From: Prostheceraeus crozeri
Taxonomy: Eukaryota > Platyhelminthes > Polycladida > Euryleptidae
Direction of reading: 5' to 3'
NCBI GenBank assembly: GCA_907163375.1
Contig: CAJQUW010003636.1
Location: forward strand, 539,027-603,026
Length of the DNA stretch: 64,000 nucleotides
Position numbers and translations under genes: made by a program. Under the pieces are notes generated by a model. The model was not told the DNA's origin, did no database searches, and saw nothing but the letters and a program-made list of their open reading frames with translations. This document shows positions 46,836 through 58,659 of the stretch, one piece after another (within the stretch, counting starts at the first letter, position 1; every line of letters starts with the position of its first letter).

Positions 46836-49800
46836 ATTGCCTATTTTCTTTCGAATTTTTCAAACGGAATCATCTAAAGTGTAGGGAAATATATTCAGGA
46901 GACTGCAACAGAGTTCGGTATTCCTTTTGTGTTTGTCTTTCCGATATGAACTCGTATAAAAATCAAAGTACAAGACAGTTTTTGAAAGAAAGATCAAAGT
47001 CGTAAAATAAAATAGAAAAATGGCAGATAAATTGAATAAAGTAAATTTCCTTATCGGCGGATGCATCAATGAAGGATCCGCTGTTAATCAAATCAGGAGT
47101 TGTTAAGTAATAAGTACACTCGAATCGGCATTTATCATTTCTTTAATCTGAGGTATGTTGAAAACTGCGATGATAAATTATTGCGGTGAAATACAAAATT
47201 CTCTCATATTTTTTCAATGGCATGACATCTAAGTCGCCAAACCTGGCGCCATGAGCGATAAGTTTAAGGAGAGAGAATGAAAAATTTCTCGAATAATGTT
47301 TAAAGTGAATTCACACGGAAGACATCGACAAGGGCGAGAGCTCGTTATCTAGAGATATTGACATTGAAGTATTTTGTTGGGGTGGAAATGGATGAGACCC
47401 GTTACAGTGAGAAATTGGAGCAAAATTGCAGAATGTAGAAGTCTCACATGGACTTGTTTGCTAACCACGAATTACGTCAACATTTTCTTAATGCTCATTC
47501 AAGAAGCGGAGGAGTGATGATGCCCCTGCATTGTCGCTCAAGAAAATAGTCTAAAGAAGTAAATTTGCCTCATTCCCGTCTTTCGGCCGCCCGCGTCGGT
47601 TTGAAAGTTCTAAGCGCTCTATGTTAAACGGAGTTTTCTACACTCTGCTTCACCTACTGGGGTTTCTACCATGTACGACTAGTAATGATGAACCGAGGCT
47701 TACCATTTGCTGCAATTTACTATCACTAGAATGATGTACATGAACTCTGTGGCTACTACGAATCTGCGCGTCTGCCGAGTTATACCTGGTTTATCTTCTT
47801 GTCAATCAGGAGCAAAGAAAACACATGTTGATCTAATGGAAAGCAGATTATAGTTTCAGGAAAAATGAGATTTCTATGTTATCTCTGATAAAGTGAAAGT
47901 TATCTCTGATACATTTTACTAAGTGTAGAGTCATAATTTTTGGCATGCAATGTCTTTAGGTCATTTACCTATCATATACATGTGTCATATCATGCTTCTG
48001 ATCGATGATGTATGTGACAGAAATGGGCCAGTGCTTGTCGACATTAGGAAGCTTATGGGATCTGAATATGCTCGTACAGCTTCATAGACAACAGACTTCT
48101 ATCCTTTCAAAGAAAGCATTGAAGAAACTCATTTTTATCCGAAAACTTACAAGAGGAGGAACTAGACGCGCAGAAGAAGAGTATTGAAGAAGCAGACTCG
48201 CACATTCGTAGTAGCCAAAGGGTGACATCATTCTGTGGAAGTCTCGTTCTCGGCCTCGTTCCCTGCAGACGCTCACTGTGGCTATCGGGCTATAAGTTGA
48301 TAGTAACAATAGATGTCCACTCGTTGGTGGTGGTTAATGCTAATGTTATTGCCTTTGTTGAACTGAAATCTTCCACAGTTCTGAAATACTACAATTTTTG
48401 AAATTTTCTATGCACATGAAATCGCCACTATTAGATTTAGCAAGCCGCTGTTGAAATTCAGTTGTCGCTATTGTTCTAGCAAGCGCCTCCATTGAAGATG
48501 GAAGTTGTGAATTGTATTGTCGTCAGATTGCGAAGAGATTTCAAGTTAAATTGAAGATAAATTGTTGTCTAGAAGTGGGATGTTGTTTCTCTCGAGTTGG
48601 GCTGCCTTGCGATGTTGTTTGTTTCAGAATTCTTCATGCACAACATTGCACGTGTTTTGCAATATGTGTGCATGTTTTGTTTCTTACTATAGAAAACCAT
48701 GTTCGTTCCCTGAAAGACATTTCACTACTGGAACTTCATTCATCTATGCCACTGTCATTCATACTGATTGCACAAGACGGCGAATTGTTTCTAGATGGGT
48801 CTGACGTGGCCAGAGATAGAAACAGCGTCATCATAATACAGAGGAAACAATCTACAAGACCAGTGTATTCGGTTGAATACGCCTAATGCCGCTGTTGTAT
48901 GACGGACGCGTTCCCGACTTCCAAAGCATTATTTTATCAAAACGAATTTTTCTCAGCACTCTACGTGGGTGGCTGACAGTTCATAGAGTGAAATATATTT
49001 CATCAAATGAACACGTGAATGTTAACTGAGATTAATGTGTAGTTGAGCGTTGCTATTCAGTTATCTATGGAAGGTATTAAGATTCGAGGTGCAACAACTA
49101 TTTCATGACAACTACAAGCCTCAAATCTTCTGGATCATTGGCAATTTCTATCAGTTGGTTATTAGAACGATTTTATAATTTGTATGCCAGCTCTCACTGA
49201 AACCTAATTGTTGGAATTCCAAATTAATACTTCAATTCATTACTCAGATGCCAAGAATTGTATTCCATTGTAAATGAAAGTTGGGATGAGAAATGTTTGT
49301 GGCCTAGGTTTGTTCTGATTGGTAAACGAGTTCACAACCGCTGTAATTTAAGCATCAGAAGCCTTACCTGATTTGATAATTTGAGACTGATACGAAAATT
49401 TGAACAGTGAAATCAATTTGCGACCAACACTCACAATCTAATTTCACAGCAATAATTGTGATACATTTACAGATTAAAAACTGATTAATTCAACATCAGT
49501 AGCCGAATGATGTCATCATGTTATAGCAGCAGACGTTCAACTTCCTTTTGGAGAGCGTAATTAGCATCATATGAATTTTCTCGGGTAGTTACCAAACAAT
49601 TTCTTCACACATTGTTGACATTTCGTCAGACTGTCTCAGCAATGATTAAATCACTAAGTAAACAGATTTGGATGCTATTTTGATGTGAATCACATCTCTG
49701 CTGTTACATGTTTATTATGAATTCATTTATGCGTTTGTGTTCCGTGTATCTAATAGTTGAAGATTGATTTATTATCACATTTGAAAACAGGTAAATTGCA

Positions 49801-50200
49801 CTTTATTGAAGCACGTTCTATTCAATTCTGAAGATTGAGGAAGTAGAAGTCAGTAAAAGCTCGACTGCAGAGATTAGGTGGAGAGACAATACGTGTTAGT
49901 TTCAATGACAATACACTTGGCAGACGATGTTCGAGGTAGACGATGTGAATGCACGGAAATTAAAAGATAAATGTAAACGAAAGTGTAGTACAAACATTTG
50001 CGAGTTCAATAAGCAACCTGAATTTTAGCCCCAATAAGATGGAAATGGAAGACAACAATTTAAATGTAAACAACAATGTCCAACAATGTAACATGTAACA
50101 ATGTAAACAAGCAAGACGTATCTAGGATATAACAACGTCAGACAAGCATTATTGATGTGTAAATTGCAGGCAAGTACGGTTCAGGAAGAATTCTACATCG
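46836..50200. other. No gene confirmed in this stretch
   Basis: Only short open frames are present. One near 48135-48320 on the plus strand reads LQEEELDAQKKSIEEADSHI and on, but it has no recognised domain or clear splice frame, so it is not called. Confidence 0.4.
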
Positions 50201-50576
50201 ATGACATTAACCCATTCTCACATGGAAAAGGTTGAAATTAGAGGTAAATCTAACTTCGTCAAAAACACATTCATACATGTCAAAGATACCAATGAATCGT
50301 ATACTACCAGAATCATATATTCTACCAATGAATCGTATACTTCCAACATCAGTTCTGCTTTACATAATTTAAAAGAAGATAATCATTCTGAAACGGAGCT
50401 AATTGGGAGAACAACTAGAGAAAAAAACAAAAGAAGAAGAAAATCAGTGTAACCTCTTTCTTGATTTTATAAATGATATCTCGCTGAGAAAATAAGGTAA
50501 ACTTGCTGATGAATGCAAACTGCCTGTGAAAATTATTCCTAAACCTGGTGAACCATTAAATTCGCATCTAGGTTTC

Positions 50577-50906
50577 TTCATTATTTGAATGTTGTCGGAA
50601 AGAGCCAATAGAGAATTGTAGTGGTTATATTTTCTTTTTCTTATTTCTTACCAGTAATTTCAGTTAACATCCGTTAACATCCATTAACATCTTCAGGTAA
50701 AAAAGGAAGGAAATATGGTCTAGTATAAAATTTAAAATTCACACCTACGTCTATGTCATAATAACATAATATTGAATACAAAAGGGGAAGGGCTATGGAA
50801 CAGGTAGTCTTGGGTTACATAGTACCAATAGCATCTTAATGATGACCTGACTAGACATGAAAACAAAGGACATAGAAATGGACTAGCAATACAAAGGCTT
50901 GAGTTA
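50577..50906 (+). repeat. Inverted repeat, left arm
   Basis: Reverse complement of 51223-51549 with few mismatches. It includes GTTAACATCCGTTAACATCC near 50665. Confidence 0.9.
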
Positions 50907-51222
50907 AACCATCTTCAGAAATGTCACAGTTACAACTTTTCTACAACCATTCTTTCCCACGATAGTGATTCATCAAACCTAAGACTTCGTGAAGCATATT
51001 ATATTAGAAAAATGAAACCAACAATTAACAGCAAAATCGAGCTCAACAATTATGCAGATTTTCTTTTTGATTAAAAATATTTTCTATTATATAAAAATAA
51101 TAAAACATGACAATGTATTACATTATAACAGTATCAAATTTCTAATTCACACCTCTTACCTTCTTCCAATCGTTTTATATCTTTGTATTTTTTATACTTG
51201 TATGATATGTGCATGTACTTAT

Positions 51223-51549
51223 AACTCAAGCCTTTGTATTGCTAGTCCATTTCTATGTCCTTTGTTTTCATATCTAGTCAGTCATCATTAAGATGTTATT
51301 GGTACTATGTAACCCAAGACTACCTGTTCCATAGCCCTTCCCCCTTTTGTATTCAATATTGTTATTATGACATAGACGTCGGTGTGAATTTTAAATTTTA
51401 TACTAGACCATATTTCCTTCCTTTTTTACCTGAAGATGTTAATGGATGTTAACGGATGTTAACTGAAATTACTTGTAGGAAATAAGAAAAAGAAAATATA
51501 ACCACTACAATTCTATATTGGCTCTTTCCGACAACATTCAAATAATGAA
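51223..51549 (-). repeat. Inverted repeat, right arm
   Basis: Matches the left arm on the opposite strand. The 316-bp spacer holds the end of a GIY-YIG frame, so the fold joins two oppositely oriented copies of the same element. Confidence 0.9.
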
Positions 51550-51916
51550 AAATAGCCAAGACAATATATTCAAAACTTTAGGTTTCTTCATTAAAAATAA
51601 AAACGACTGTACTTGCAATATTTGTTCGTCCAACCCTCATACCCGCATTATGAATTGCAACATCAAACATGTTGTGTATAAATTCACGTGCAGCATTTGC
51701 AATGAACATTTCATAGGCTCTACTGATCGTACACTGAAAATTAGATTCCGTCAGCATAAATACAGCATAGAACAAGAGATGACGAAAGCGCTTTTGTCTG
51801 ACCACATTCGGTTGATTCATCATGATCATGCAATACGATCATTAACACTTTTAGAAGTGATATTATTGATCAACAGAACAATCCGCAGAGGACTCATGTG
51901 TCTGAAGTCAATCTAA
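51518..51916 (+). pseudogene. GIY-YIG domain of the Penelope-like element
   Basis: Contains CNICSSNPHTRIMNC, KHVVYKFTCSICNEHFIGST (the GIY-YIG pair, here VYKF and FIGST), DRTLKIRFRQHKYSIEQ and ALLSDHIRLIHHD. This order is that of Penelope-like C-terminal nucleases. The catalytic Glu region near the end is altered (LLEVILLINRTI). It overlaps the right arm of the inverted repeat by about 30 bp. Confidence 0.8.
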
Positions 51917-52470
51917 TTTACAGACTTTGCTCCGAACATTAATTGCAAGAATGAATTCATTAGATGAGTACTCAATCGTTTGAAGTTCGCATTTAATGAA
52001 ACCCTGTGCTGACCGACTATGCCCCATAGGAAGAGTGTGATACTCAAACCGTTGGGATTCACAAACTTTATGAACATTTTTTTGGCTAAAACTAAAGCCC
52101 GAGGAATGAGTAATTTGTTTTGCCTCAAACCAAAAAATATGAAATTAGAAACACGACCAATGTGAATAGTTAAATATGATGCAGTTTATGAGACACGGTG
52201 TTACAAAAGATATTCCCAACGTTATGCTTTAATATTGCATACTTAGTGACTTCTTGCTACTGATAGATAGCATTAAAAAATAATCATCTTGGTTATTTTT
52301 GACTCCCAGTTTGTAAGCCAGACGACTTTTGTCGATAGCTAAGGATAAATAGACAGTTTTACGACGAAAAGTGATGAGCTACTGTCATTTCTCCTGTTTT
52401 ATACTCTGCGAAAAAGGTTCTGGACCCGAAACGTTGAGTAAAAACTCGCTTTTTCTTTTTTACTTACGGA

Positions 52471-53250
52471 TTTGTATATATTCAAGACAGTGCATTTCTC
52501 GATTGCGAGTACAGCCTATATTAATTTATCATTCAACATGGAGAAAATTATATTTTTAACGATTTATGTTCTAAAATATTGCTTCGTAATGATCAGTTTT
52601 CGAGAGAATTATTTATCGGCTTTCACTATATGTAAAATAGTCGTATCAAATGATGCAATGAAATATTTAGAGTTCGTTACTACCGTCACTGAAATAGAAG
52701 AATCGATTACTTTCTGAGTTGATTACTCTGCTTCATCAGTGTTTGTTGTCCGGTATGCAGTAAATTCATTGAGCTTTGCATCTTTTTTCATCTACCCAAG
52801 CCTTCCAGAAAGATTCTCAAAATATAACTGCGAAATTCCTAAATAAGATTTTTGACACATTAATACAAGGTGGGTTGAGGGAGGATCTAAGCAGGGTGGC
52901 TATGAAACCTTTCATTCTAAGAATGTCAAGAATGCTGGTATGAGAATCATGGCATGCATAGTACATTGATCAAATAAAAGAATAAGAGATCATAAGCTGA
53001 CGCTGAATACTTCGGCTTTTAAAGTGAATCAATGAGTGCCTGTGTCAAATCATTCGAAACAGATAAAACTCCAGATCAACCACAACTTGGGAAACAAGGC
53101 GGAATTTCAGCGCTGATTACTAAACGACAAATGAAAAATGAGCAAATTATTCAGTTTACTCTTGTTGAGGCAAACCTTAAATCTGTTGCATTTCGCTGCC
53201 ATGATCACTAGTAGTAAGGAAGTGACAAACACCAGATAGCGCAAGATGGC
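52471..53250. other. No gene recognised
   Basis: Short AT-rich open frames only. Confidence 0.4.
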
Positions 53251-53254
53251 CGCC

Positions 53255-54780
53255 ATCGCTGAGTCCCCCCCCCCCCCCCTCTGGAACGACAGAGGTTGTG
53301 ATCTGTCGTGGTGTGCCGGCCAGGTTGGTTGACAACATGTTCGCTGACTCCCCCCCCCCCCCCCCTCTGGAACGATAGAGTGTCGTGGTGGACTTGGGCG
53401 ACCGCCAGGATTAGTGTTGAGGCTATAGTGTGTGATGTTTTTGGTGCAATCTGCTGAATGTTGGGTTGTAAAATGGGTTGTTTCGAGTGGAAGGAGTGGT
53501 CGGATGAGAAAACGGAGGTCGGATTCGTGTTCAGCGTGAAATTCTGCATCGGTAGGGTGAGTTTCAAGTCAATCGGAGAGAAAAAATTTTCAACATTTTT
53601 CGAAAAAACGACAGAGTTAGAATTTGGGACGTTTTGGTGTGTAGCGCCCAAACGAAGCATCGGATGAGAAAACGGAGGCCAGATTCGGAATCTACGTGAA
53701 ATTTTGGGTTAGGAAGGATGTTTCCAGCGAAATCGGAGAGAAAAAATTTTCGGCTGACGTCCCCCCCCCCCCCCTCTGGACAGCTTGCTTCGATTTTGGC
53801 TTCCAGTGGACGGATTTTGTCGTGCGATAGCTCGTTTGAAAGCTAAGAGTGAGACAAATTCATTGAAACAATCGGCTTGTTCCTATCTGTCTTCGTTTAG
53901 ATGTGAGACGCCATTTAAGATTTTGGGACATTGGCGAAAAACGACAGAGTTAGAATTTGGGACGTTTTGGGCTCTAGCTTCAAAACGAAGCATCGGATTT
54001 GAAAACGGATTTCAGATTTGGAATCAGCGTGAAATTCTCTATCTGTATGGTGAGTTTCAAGTCAATCGGAGAGAAAAAATTTTCAACATTTATCGAAAAA
54101 ACGACAGAGTTAGAATTTGGGACGTTTTGGTGTGTAGCACCCAAACGAAGCATCGGATGGGAAAACGGAGGCCAGATTCGGAATCTACGTGAAATTTTGG
54201 GTTAGGAAGGATGTTTCCAGCGAAATCGGAGAGAAAAAATTTTCGCTGACGTCCCCCCCCCCCCCCCCTCGGGAGAGCTCGCTTCGATTTTGGCTTCCAG
54301 TGGACGGATTTTGTCGTGCGATAGCTCGTTTGAAAGCTAAGAGTGTGACAAATTCAGTAAAACAATCGGCTTGTTCCTATCTGTCTTCGTTTAGATGTGA
54401 GACGCCATTTAAGATTTTGGGACATTGGTGAAAAACGACAGAGTTAGAATTTGGGACGTTTTGGGCTCTAGCTTCAAAACGAAGCATCGGATTGGAAAAC
54501 GGAGGCCAGATTTGGAATCAGCGTGAAATTCTTTATATGTATGGTGAGTTTCAAGTCAATCGGAGAGTTTCAAGTCAATCGGCGAGAAAAATGTTCAACA
54601 TTTTTCGGAAAAACGACAGAGTTAGAATTTTTGCAATGGCTGCCTACTGTGGAGCCAAAACGAAGCATCGGATGGGAAAACGGAGGCCAGATTCGGATTC
54701 AGCGTCAAATTCTACATGGAAATGGTGTATTTCCAGCTCAATCGGAGCACTAGAACCGGAGATAGACGGGTTTTTTAGTG
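53255..54780. repeat. Poly-C-punctuated tandem repeat block
   Basis: Four runs of 13-17 C follow GCTGA-type words (about 53264, 53350, 53760 and 54252). A ~488-bp segment from 53755 recurs from 54244, including GGACGGATTTTGTCGTGCGA. A shorter word (GACAGAGTTAGAATTTGGGA or close variants) recurs near 53608, 53943, 54103, 54439 and 54617. The frames through it are shadows of the repeat. It ends just before a TATA promoter. Confidence 0.85.
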
Positions 54781-54822
54781 TTTGGATGATGGGTGTTACG
54801 TCATCAGCTGATCGCCACACAC

Positions 54823-54830
54823 TATATAAG
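54823..54830 (+). promoter_or_regulatory. TATA box for the spliced 364-residue gene
   Basis: TATATAAG in the context CACACACTATATAAGCTGGG. A start site would fall near 54853, only about 24 bp before a good donor (CAACG|GTAAGT at 54877), making a short untranslated first exon. Confidence 0.65.
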
Positions 54831-55553
54831 CTGGGAACCGAGAGAGACTTGTCATTAATACGAGAGATAGTCAACGGTAAGTCGTCTCTCTGAGCTCCGA
54901 TGATAGCTTCGGACATTCCAAATCCCGAGTTTCTGTAAGAAACCGACTTAGAAAATTTCATTGCTGATATCAGCTAAGGCGTCAGACTTAGAGGTTAGCC
55001 AGGAGATGGCCTTCGTCTCCAGGCCATAAAAGACTCCAAAACTTTAAAGGCTTGTAACTTTGCTTCTACAAGTCCGTTTGACTTGATTCAAAAAAGGTTC
55101 GGTCGCTATTGACCTGCCCTAAGTGATAGACTACTTATAAAATTTCATAAGTAGTGCTAAAAAATTGAAAAATTTAAATTCGCTATTTTTTGACAATTTT
55201 CGGGGTTTTCAAACCTTCTGAATTCAACTAAGACATTTATAAAGTTGTGAGAGGCAAGCTTCGGCTTGGAATTTGCAACCTTTGTAAACAATCCACTGAT
55301 TTTCATGTCAAAATCGGGGTCCGGATACCAACACAGTGATATGACGCACGCTCTGTCCGCGGGAGGTTGGATTTGTGGGCCGAGGCCTTGGAGTTGGGAT
55401 AAGATCCCCTCTGAGTAATGCCTGTAACGGATTCAAAGGTTCGACACTTTCCACCAATCTCACAATTTAGCTGTATGATTATAAGAATGACTGCCAATGT
55501 CGCCTGTTAGTAATTCTATTTCATCCTTCCTTTACAGATACATAAGTTACAAA

Positions 55554-56648
55554 ATGGGAGGCAACTCAAAATTCTTATTTAAAAAGTGTTCTTGCGGAGA
55601 AATAAAGAGGGGTGGCGAATTCAAACGTCACATAAACAAATATAAGAATACTCCTCACTTCCACGAGGAAAGAGCCGTTATTTCCGGCTGTACACATTGC
55701 CTGAAATTTTTGAAAGGCAAAGAGCATGAGGAATTTTACATCGCCCACGCCGACTGTCCGCTCAAAAAGGCAAACAATTACATAACATCAGACATCGGCA
55801 AAGTGATCGCACCCTTCTTCAACGAAGAAACAGTCGATCTTGACGCAGCACTACAAGAGGCTATTGCAACAATTTTGGAGCCTGCTGCTTCGGCCACTAC
55901 CTCATCAACAGCAGAAGAGAAGGCCCCACTAAGCGATTTGGACAGCTCAGATGACTCCGATTCTGAGGAGGTCGTCATTACTAAAGACACGGAAGAGATA
56001 GGAAAACCAACAAATCAGTCTTCCCCGAAAAAGAAAGTAATCGCACCTTCCCCAGTAAAGAAGGGGATTAAGCAGCAGATGAACAGCTGGAATAAGGATA
56101 CCCAGATCGCAAAAGTGAGCCAGGAATACGCACTCACGAAATTGAAAGATGAGCTCACTCGTTACAAAAACGAATGTTCGGCCCTTAGGGATGACAATTT
56201 CCACCTGAAGGGTCAGGTAGCCGAGATTCGGGCCCTCAAGACCCAAGTGATCAATTTAGAATCTTTCCGCGAAAGGGCGCTTGCCAGCGAAAAACGCGTT
56301 ACTGAGCAGACAACGTACATAAAATCATTAAAAGCTCAGGAAGAGGTCTCAAATTTAAAAATTGAGCAATTAAGGACTAGCCTGACTGAGAGTCAGAAGA
56401 AAGAAGAGAGACGAACAACGCTCCACATTCCCATCATCAAGAGCAGAATCGTCGACAGCGTCATCCTTGAGAGTGAGGACTTGGATGCCACATTCGAGTG
56501 CTACGAGGGAGCGATGGCGGAGATGCGCTGTCTCCATGTCTCTATAAAGCATGATGGCGAAATAAAGGAGCTGCGCCACCGGAAGCGGAAACTGCCGGCC
56601 AAATACTTACCTCAACCATCACCATCGAAGGGGTCGCGAACCGGCTAA
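55554..56648 (+). CDS. Unknown 364-residue protein: Cys/His head, acidic middle, coiled coil
   Basis: The ATG at 55554 lies 16 bases after an acceptor (TTTACAG, ending 55537), pairing with the donor at 54877 for a 661-bp 5' intron. A second short intron (56661-56722, GTAAGT to TTTTCAG) follows the stop TAA. Residues 12-68 hold C12-x-C14, H26, H35/H37, C46-x2-C49, H58/H65 and C68, a plausible zinc-binding fold. Residues 100-150 are Ser/Asp/Glu-rich, and 155-190 are Lys-rich (PKKKVIAPSPVKK), suiting nuclear import. Residues 185-285 form a predicted coiled coil (LKDELTRYKNECSALRDDN). It ends basic. No family was recognised. The intact frame, intron pair and TATA box support a real, recently functional gene. 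Confidence 0.75.
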   Translation: MGGNSKFLFKKCSCGEIKRGGEFKRHINKYKNTPHFHEERAVISGCTHCLKFLKGKEHEEFYIAHADCPLKKANNYITSDIGKVIAPFFNEETVDLDAALQEAIATILEPAASATTSSTAEEKAPLSDLDSSDDSDSEEVVITKDTEEIGKPTNQSSPKKKVIAPSPVKKGIKQQMNSWNKDTQIAKVSQEYALTKLKDELTRYKNECSALRDDNFHLKGQVAEIRALKTQVINLESFRERALASEKRVTEQTTYIKSLKAQEEVSNLKIEQLRTSLTESQKKEERRTTLHIPIIKSRIVDSVILESEDLDATFECYEGAMAEMRCLHVSIKHDGEIKELRHRKRKLPAKYLPQPSPSKGSRTG

Positions 56649-56762
56649 ATTTTTCTTATGGTAAGTTAATATCATCTCTATCACTTGAATATATTTTCAT
56701 CTATTTTTCCTTCTATTTTCAGATACGACGAGAACGAACCAACGGCTCTCTTAAGGGCCACC

Positions 56763-57029
56763 ATGGGGCAAGATATGATAGAACCTCCTCGCGGTTTGCC
56801 CTGGGCAGTCTTCGGACTGGCGAATACTATCATTAAGTTGAATCTGCTATCAGTCAACTTGAACGTTGCAAATGAAGTTCGGTGTAATACTTCCTTTCGA
56901 CGGGCGTTCCTGTATAGGACGGCGGTGAAACCCGTAGCTATGTATACCGCAAGGGACATTCGGCAATGGTCAATCTTGTTAAACCTCTCTGCGTCATGTT
57001 TGCAAGTGATTGCCTCTGTCTCAACGTAG
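56763..57029 (+). CDS. Possible small ORF in the third exon (88 residues)
   Basis: Opens MGQDMIEPPRGLPWAVFGLA inside the exon that begins at 56723, downstream of the 364-residue frame. No domain was recognised; it may be a second frame, part of an alternative transcript, or chance. Confidence 0.25.
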   Translation: MGQDMIEPPRGLPWAVFGLANTIIKLNLLSVNLNVANEVRCNTSFRRAFLYRTAVKPVAMYTARDIRQWSILLNLSASCLQVIASVST

Positions 57030-57332
57030 TATGCATTCGCGCCAGGGCGACATTTAGCCAACTGTCGAAGGTTACCTTATAAACTATCCATTGCATACGT
57101 TATGAGAACCATGAGTTCTACCTGTCTCTATCAATGAGATGAATTGATGAATGGAATGAAATGGGAGGACACTCACGCGCCACACGCAACATAACACACT
57201 TCTCTCTTCCGTAGTCTAACAAGCTCTTTACACATGGATCGCAGTCGATTGCTATCCCTGTATCAGAAGTGTAAGCTATCTTAATTTTATTTGACACTAT
57301 TTCATCTATCATCATCGTCCATATGAAATGTT

Positions 57333-57775
57333 TTAAGATTTACAAGTTAGACTAAGCGTTCTACTATTTGTAAATGAAAGATATAGTTTCACCAGTTTAC
57401 AAGTTAAAAAATAAAGTTTCAATGGTGTATACGTTAGAAATAAAGTTTTAGCTGTTTGTATATCAAAATAAAGTTTCAATGGTGTATACGTTAGAAATAA
57501 AGTTTTAGCTGTTTGTATATCAAAATAAAGTTTCAAGAGTTTACAAGTTAGAAATAACGTTTCAATAGTGTATGCGTTAGAAATAAAGTTTTAGCTGTTT
57601 GTATATCAAAATAAAGTTTCAAGAGTTTACAAGTTAGAAATAAAGTTTCAATAGTGTGTATGTTAGAAATTAAGGTATAACTGTTTGTAAAAATAAGATC
57701 GGAAGATTTACTAGTTTACAAGTTTGACTAAGTGTAAATTAAAATAAAATTATAACTGTTCACGAGTTAAAGCGT
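57333..57775 (+). repeat. AATAAA-bearing minisatellite, first array
   Basis: About 30-bp units such as GTTAGAAATAAAGTTT followed by a variable 8-12 bases (CAATAGTGTATAC, CAAGAGTTTACAA, TAGCTGTTTGTAT). Each unit has AATAAA. The array opens with a leader, AGTTAGACTAAGCGTTCTA, shared with the second array. Confidence 0.9.
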
Positions 57776-57987
57776 TGATGCAACGATGAACAATTAATAA
57801 GCTGAAAAGTTTTAGATTCACTTTAACATTACCATATGTTTACAGATAGAAATGTATCACAGCAAAGCTACTTCATGAGTTAGTTTGCCAGGAGTGTATC
57901 ATCTCAAACTTTTACTCCGTCGTTGAAATTTCATGACGACTTTTTGCTAAACGAAAGTTAACACCAGAGGAGCGTAGGGGTGGGTGG

Positions 57988-57995
57988 TATAAAAT
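57988..57995 (+). promoter_or_regulatory. TATA box for the short-ORF group at 58026
   Basis: TATAAAAT in GGGTGGTATAAAATACGCC. The first ATG, at 58026, lies only 30 bp downstream, so the leader would be very short. Confidence 0.55.
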
Positions 57996-58025
57996 ACGCC
58001 TACAGCACTGAGAGAGTTGGAGTGC

Positions 58026-58175
58026 ATGAGCTATGTACATTCTTTTGACGATGAGAGGAGCGATTCAGCCGATGGCGTAGGTAGTTTCCCAGAGCATGGA
58101 GGACATTGTTTAGGTGACTCTAAGGGCGTATGTCGAGCTACCTTCAGTGATAGGCTTCCAACTCATGATGAATGA
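58026..58175 (+). CDS. Small ORF, 49 residues
   Basis: MSYVHSFDDERSDSADG to RLPTHDE, acidic and Ser-rich. Its TGA overlaps the ATG of the next ORF (ATGA, 58172-58175). Unrecognised; support comes only from the TATA box and the tight packing. Confidence 0.35.
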   Translation: MSYVHSFDDERSDSADGVGSFPEHGGHCLGDSKGVCRATFSDRLPTHDE

Positions 58176-58261
58176 TGATATGCTTACGACCTACATTCAA
58201 CCATTGGTGTATGCCCACACCCTCCCCCACAACGAGCTTGTCTGACACATTGTATTCATGA
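58172..58261 (+). CDS. Small ORF, 29 residues
   Basis: MMICLRPTFNHWCMPTPSPT to LYS. It starts in the stop of the preceding ORF and its own TGA overlaps the following ATG (58258-58261). Too short to assign; it may be chance between its neighbours. Confidence 0.2.
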   Translation: MMICLRPTFNHWCMPTPSPTTSLSDTLYS

Positions 58262-58464
58262 GTGTGGCTCAAAGTAGGAAATTGATTGATGAGACTTTGC
58301 TGAAATATCCAAGGCGCGTATTCAAGCATGGTCGCCTACTGTTGGAGTATTATTATCAATGGCGCGACGACACACATTTGCCCACCCGTGTTTTACCACA
58401 CCTATCAACGGAAGAATACAATAGAGCTTTAGTCGAGACGGTGAAAGGAGACGATGAGCGCTAG
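58258..58464 (+). CDS. Small ORF, 68 residues
   Basis: MSVAQSRKLIDETLLKYPRR, FKHGRLLLEYYYQWRDDTHL, ending VKGDDER. A helical, mixed-charge protein without a recognised family. It is third in a chain of ORFs linked by ATGA overlaps behind the TATA box at 57988. Confidence 0.45.
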   Translation: MSVAQSRKLIDETLLKYPRRVFKHGRLLLEYYYQWRDDTHLPTRVLPHLSTEEYNRALVETVKGDDER

Positions 58465-58552
58465 CGGGCGAATGAAGCATCGGTGAGAGTGGGAATCAAC
58501 TTGATTCTATTCTCCAATGAGGATTGTTGTCTAATGAGAATCAAGCATTCCT

Positions 58553-58560
58553 TTATAAAT
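58553..58560 (+). promoter_or_regulatory. TATA box for the 58660 gene
   Basis: TTATAAAT in CCTTTATAAATAGAGAGCC. A start near 58585 gives a leader of about 75 bases that contains no ATG before 58660. Confidence 0.6.
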
Positions 58561-58659
58561 AGAGAGCCTTCCACACTGAGAATCATTTCATCGTTGAATC
58601 GTACAAGTGACGGACGCACATTCTCTCTCTCTCTCTACATCCCTGTTATATTATCCAAC

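Larger units (their letters stand above)
50460..52470 (+). mobile_element. Penelope-like element copy, rearranged
   Basis: Two stretches code for parts of a GIY-YIG protein (51518-51916, and the spacer around 50960-51060 with LREAYYIRKMKPTINSKIEL). A 3' end motif near 52410-52440 (GTTCTGGACCCGAAACGTTG) is the usual Penelope-like terminus. The RT was not recognised. Two ~330-bp inverted arms lie inside. Confidence 0.75.

Noticed and set aside
48005-48310. Possible exon with LQEEELDAQKKSIEEADSHI
   Set aside because: Frames conflict, no convincing donor or acceptor, and no recognised family.
53208-54893. Open frames of 130-150 codons in the poly-C block
   Set aside because: They follow the tandem repeat in several frames and read through homopolymers; nothing suggests translation.
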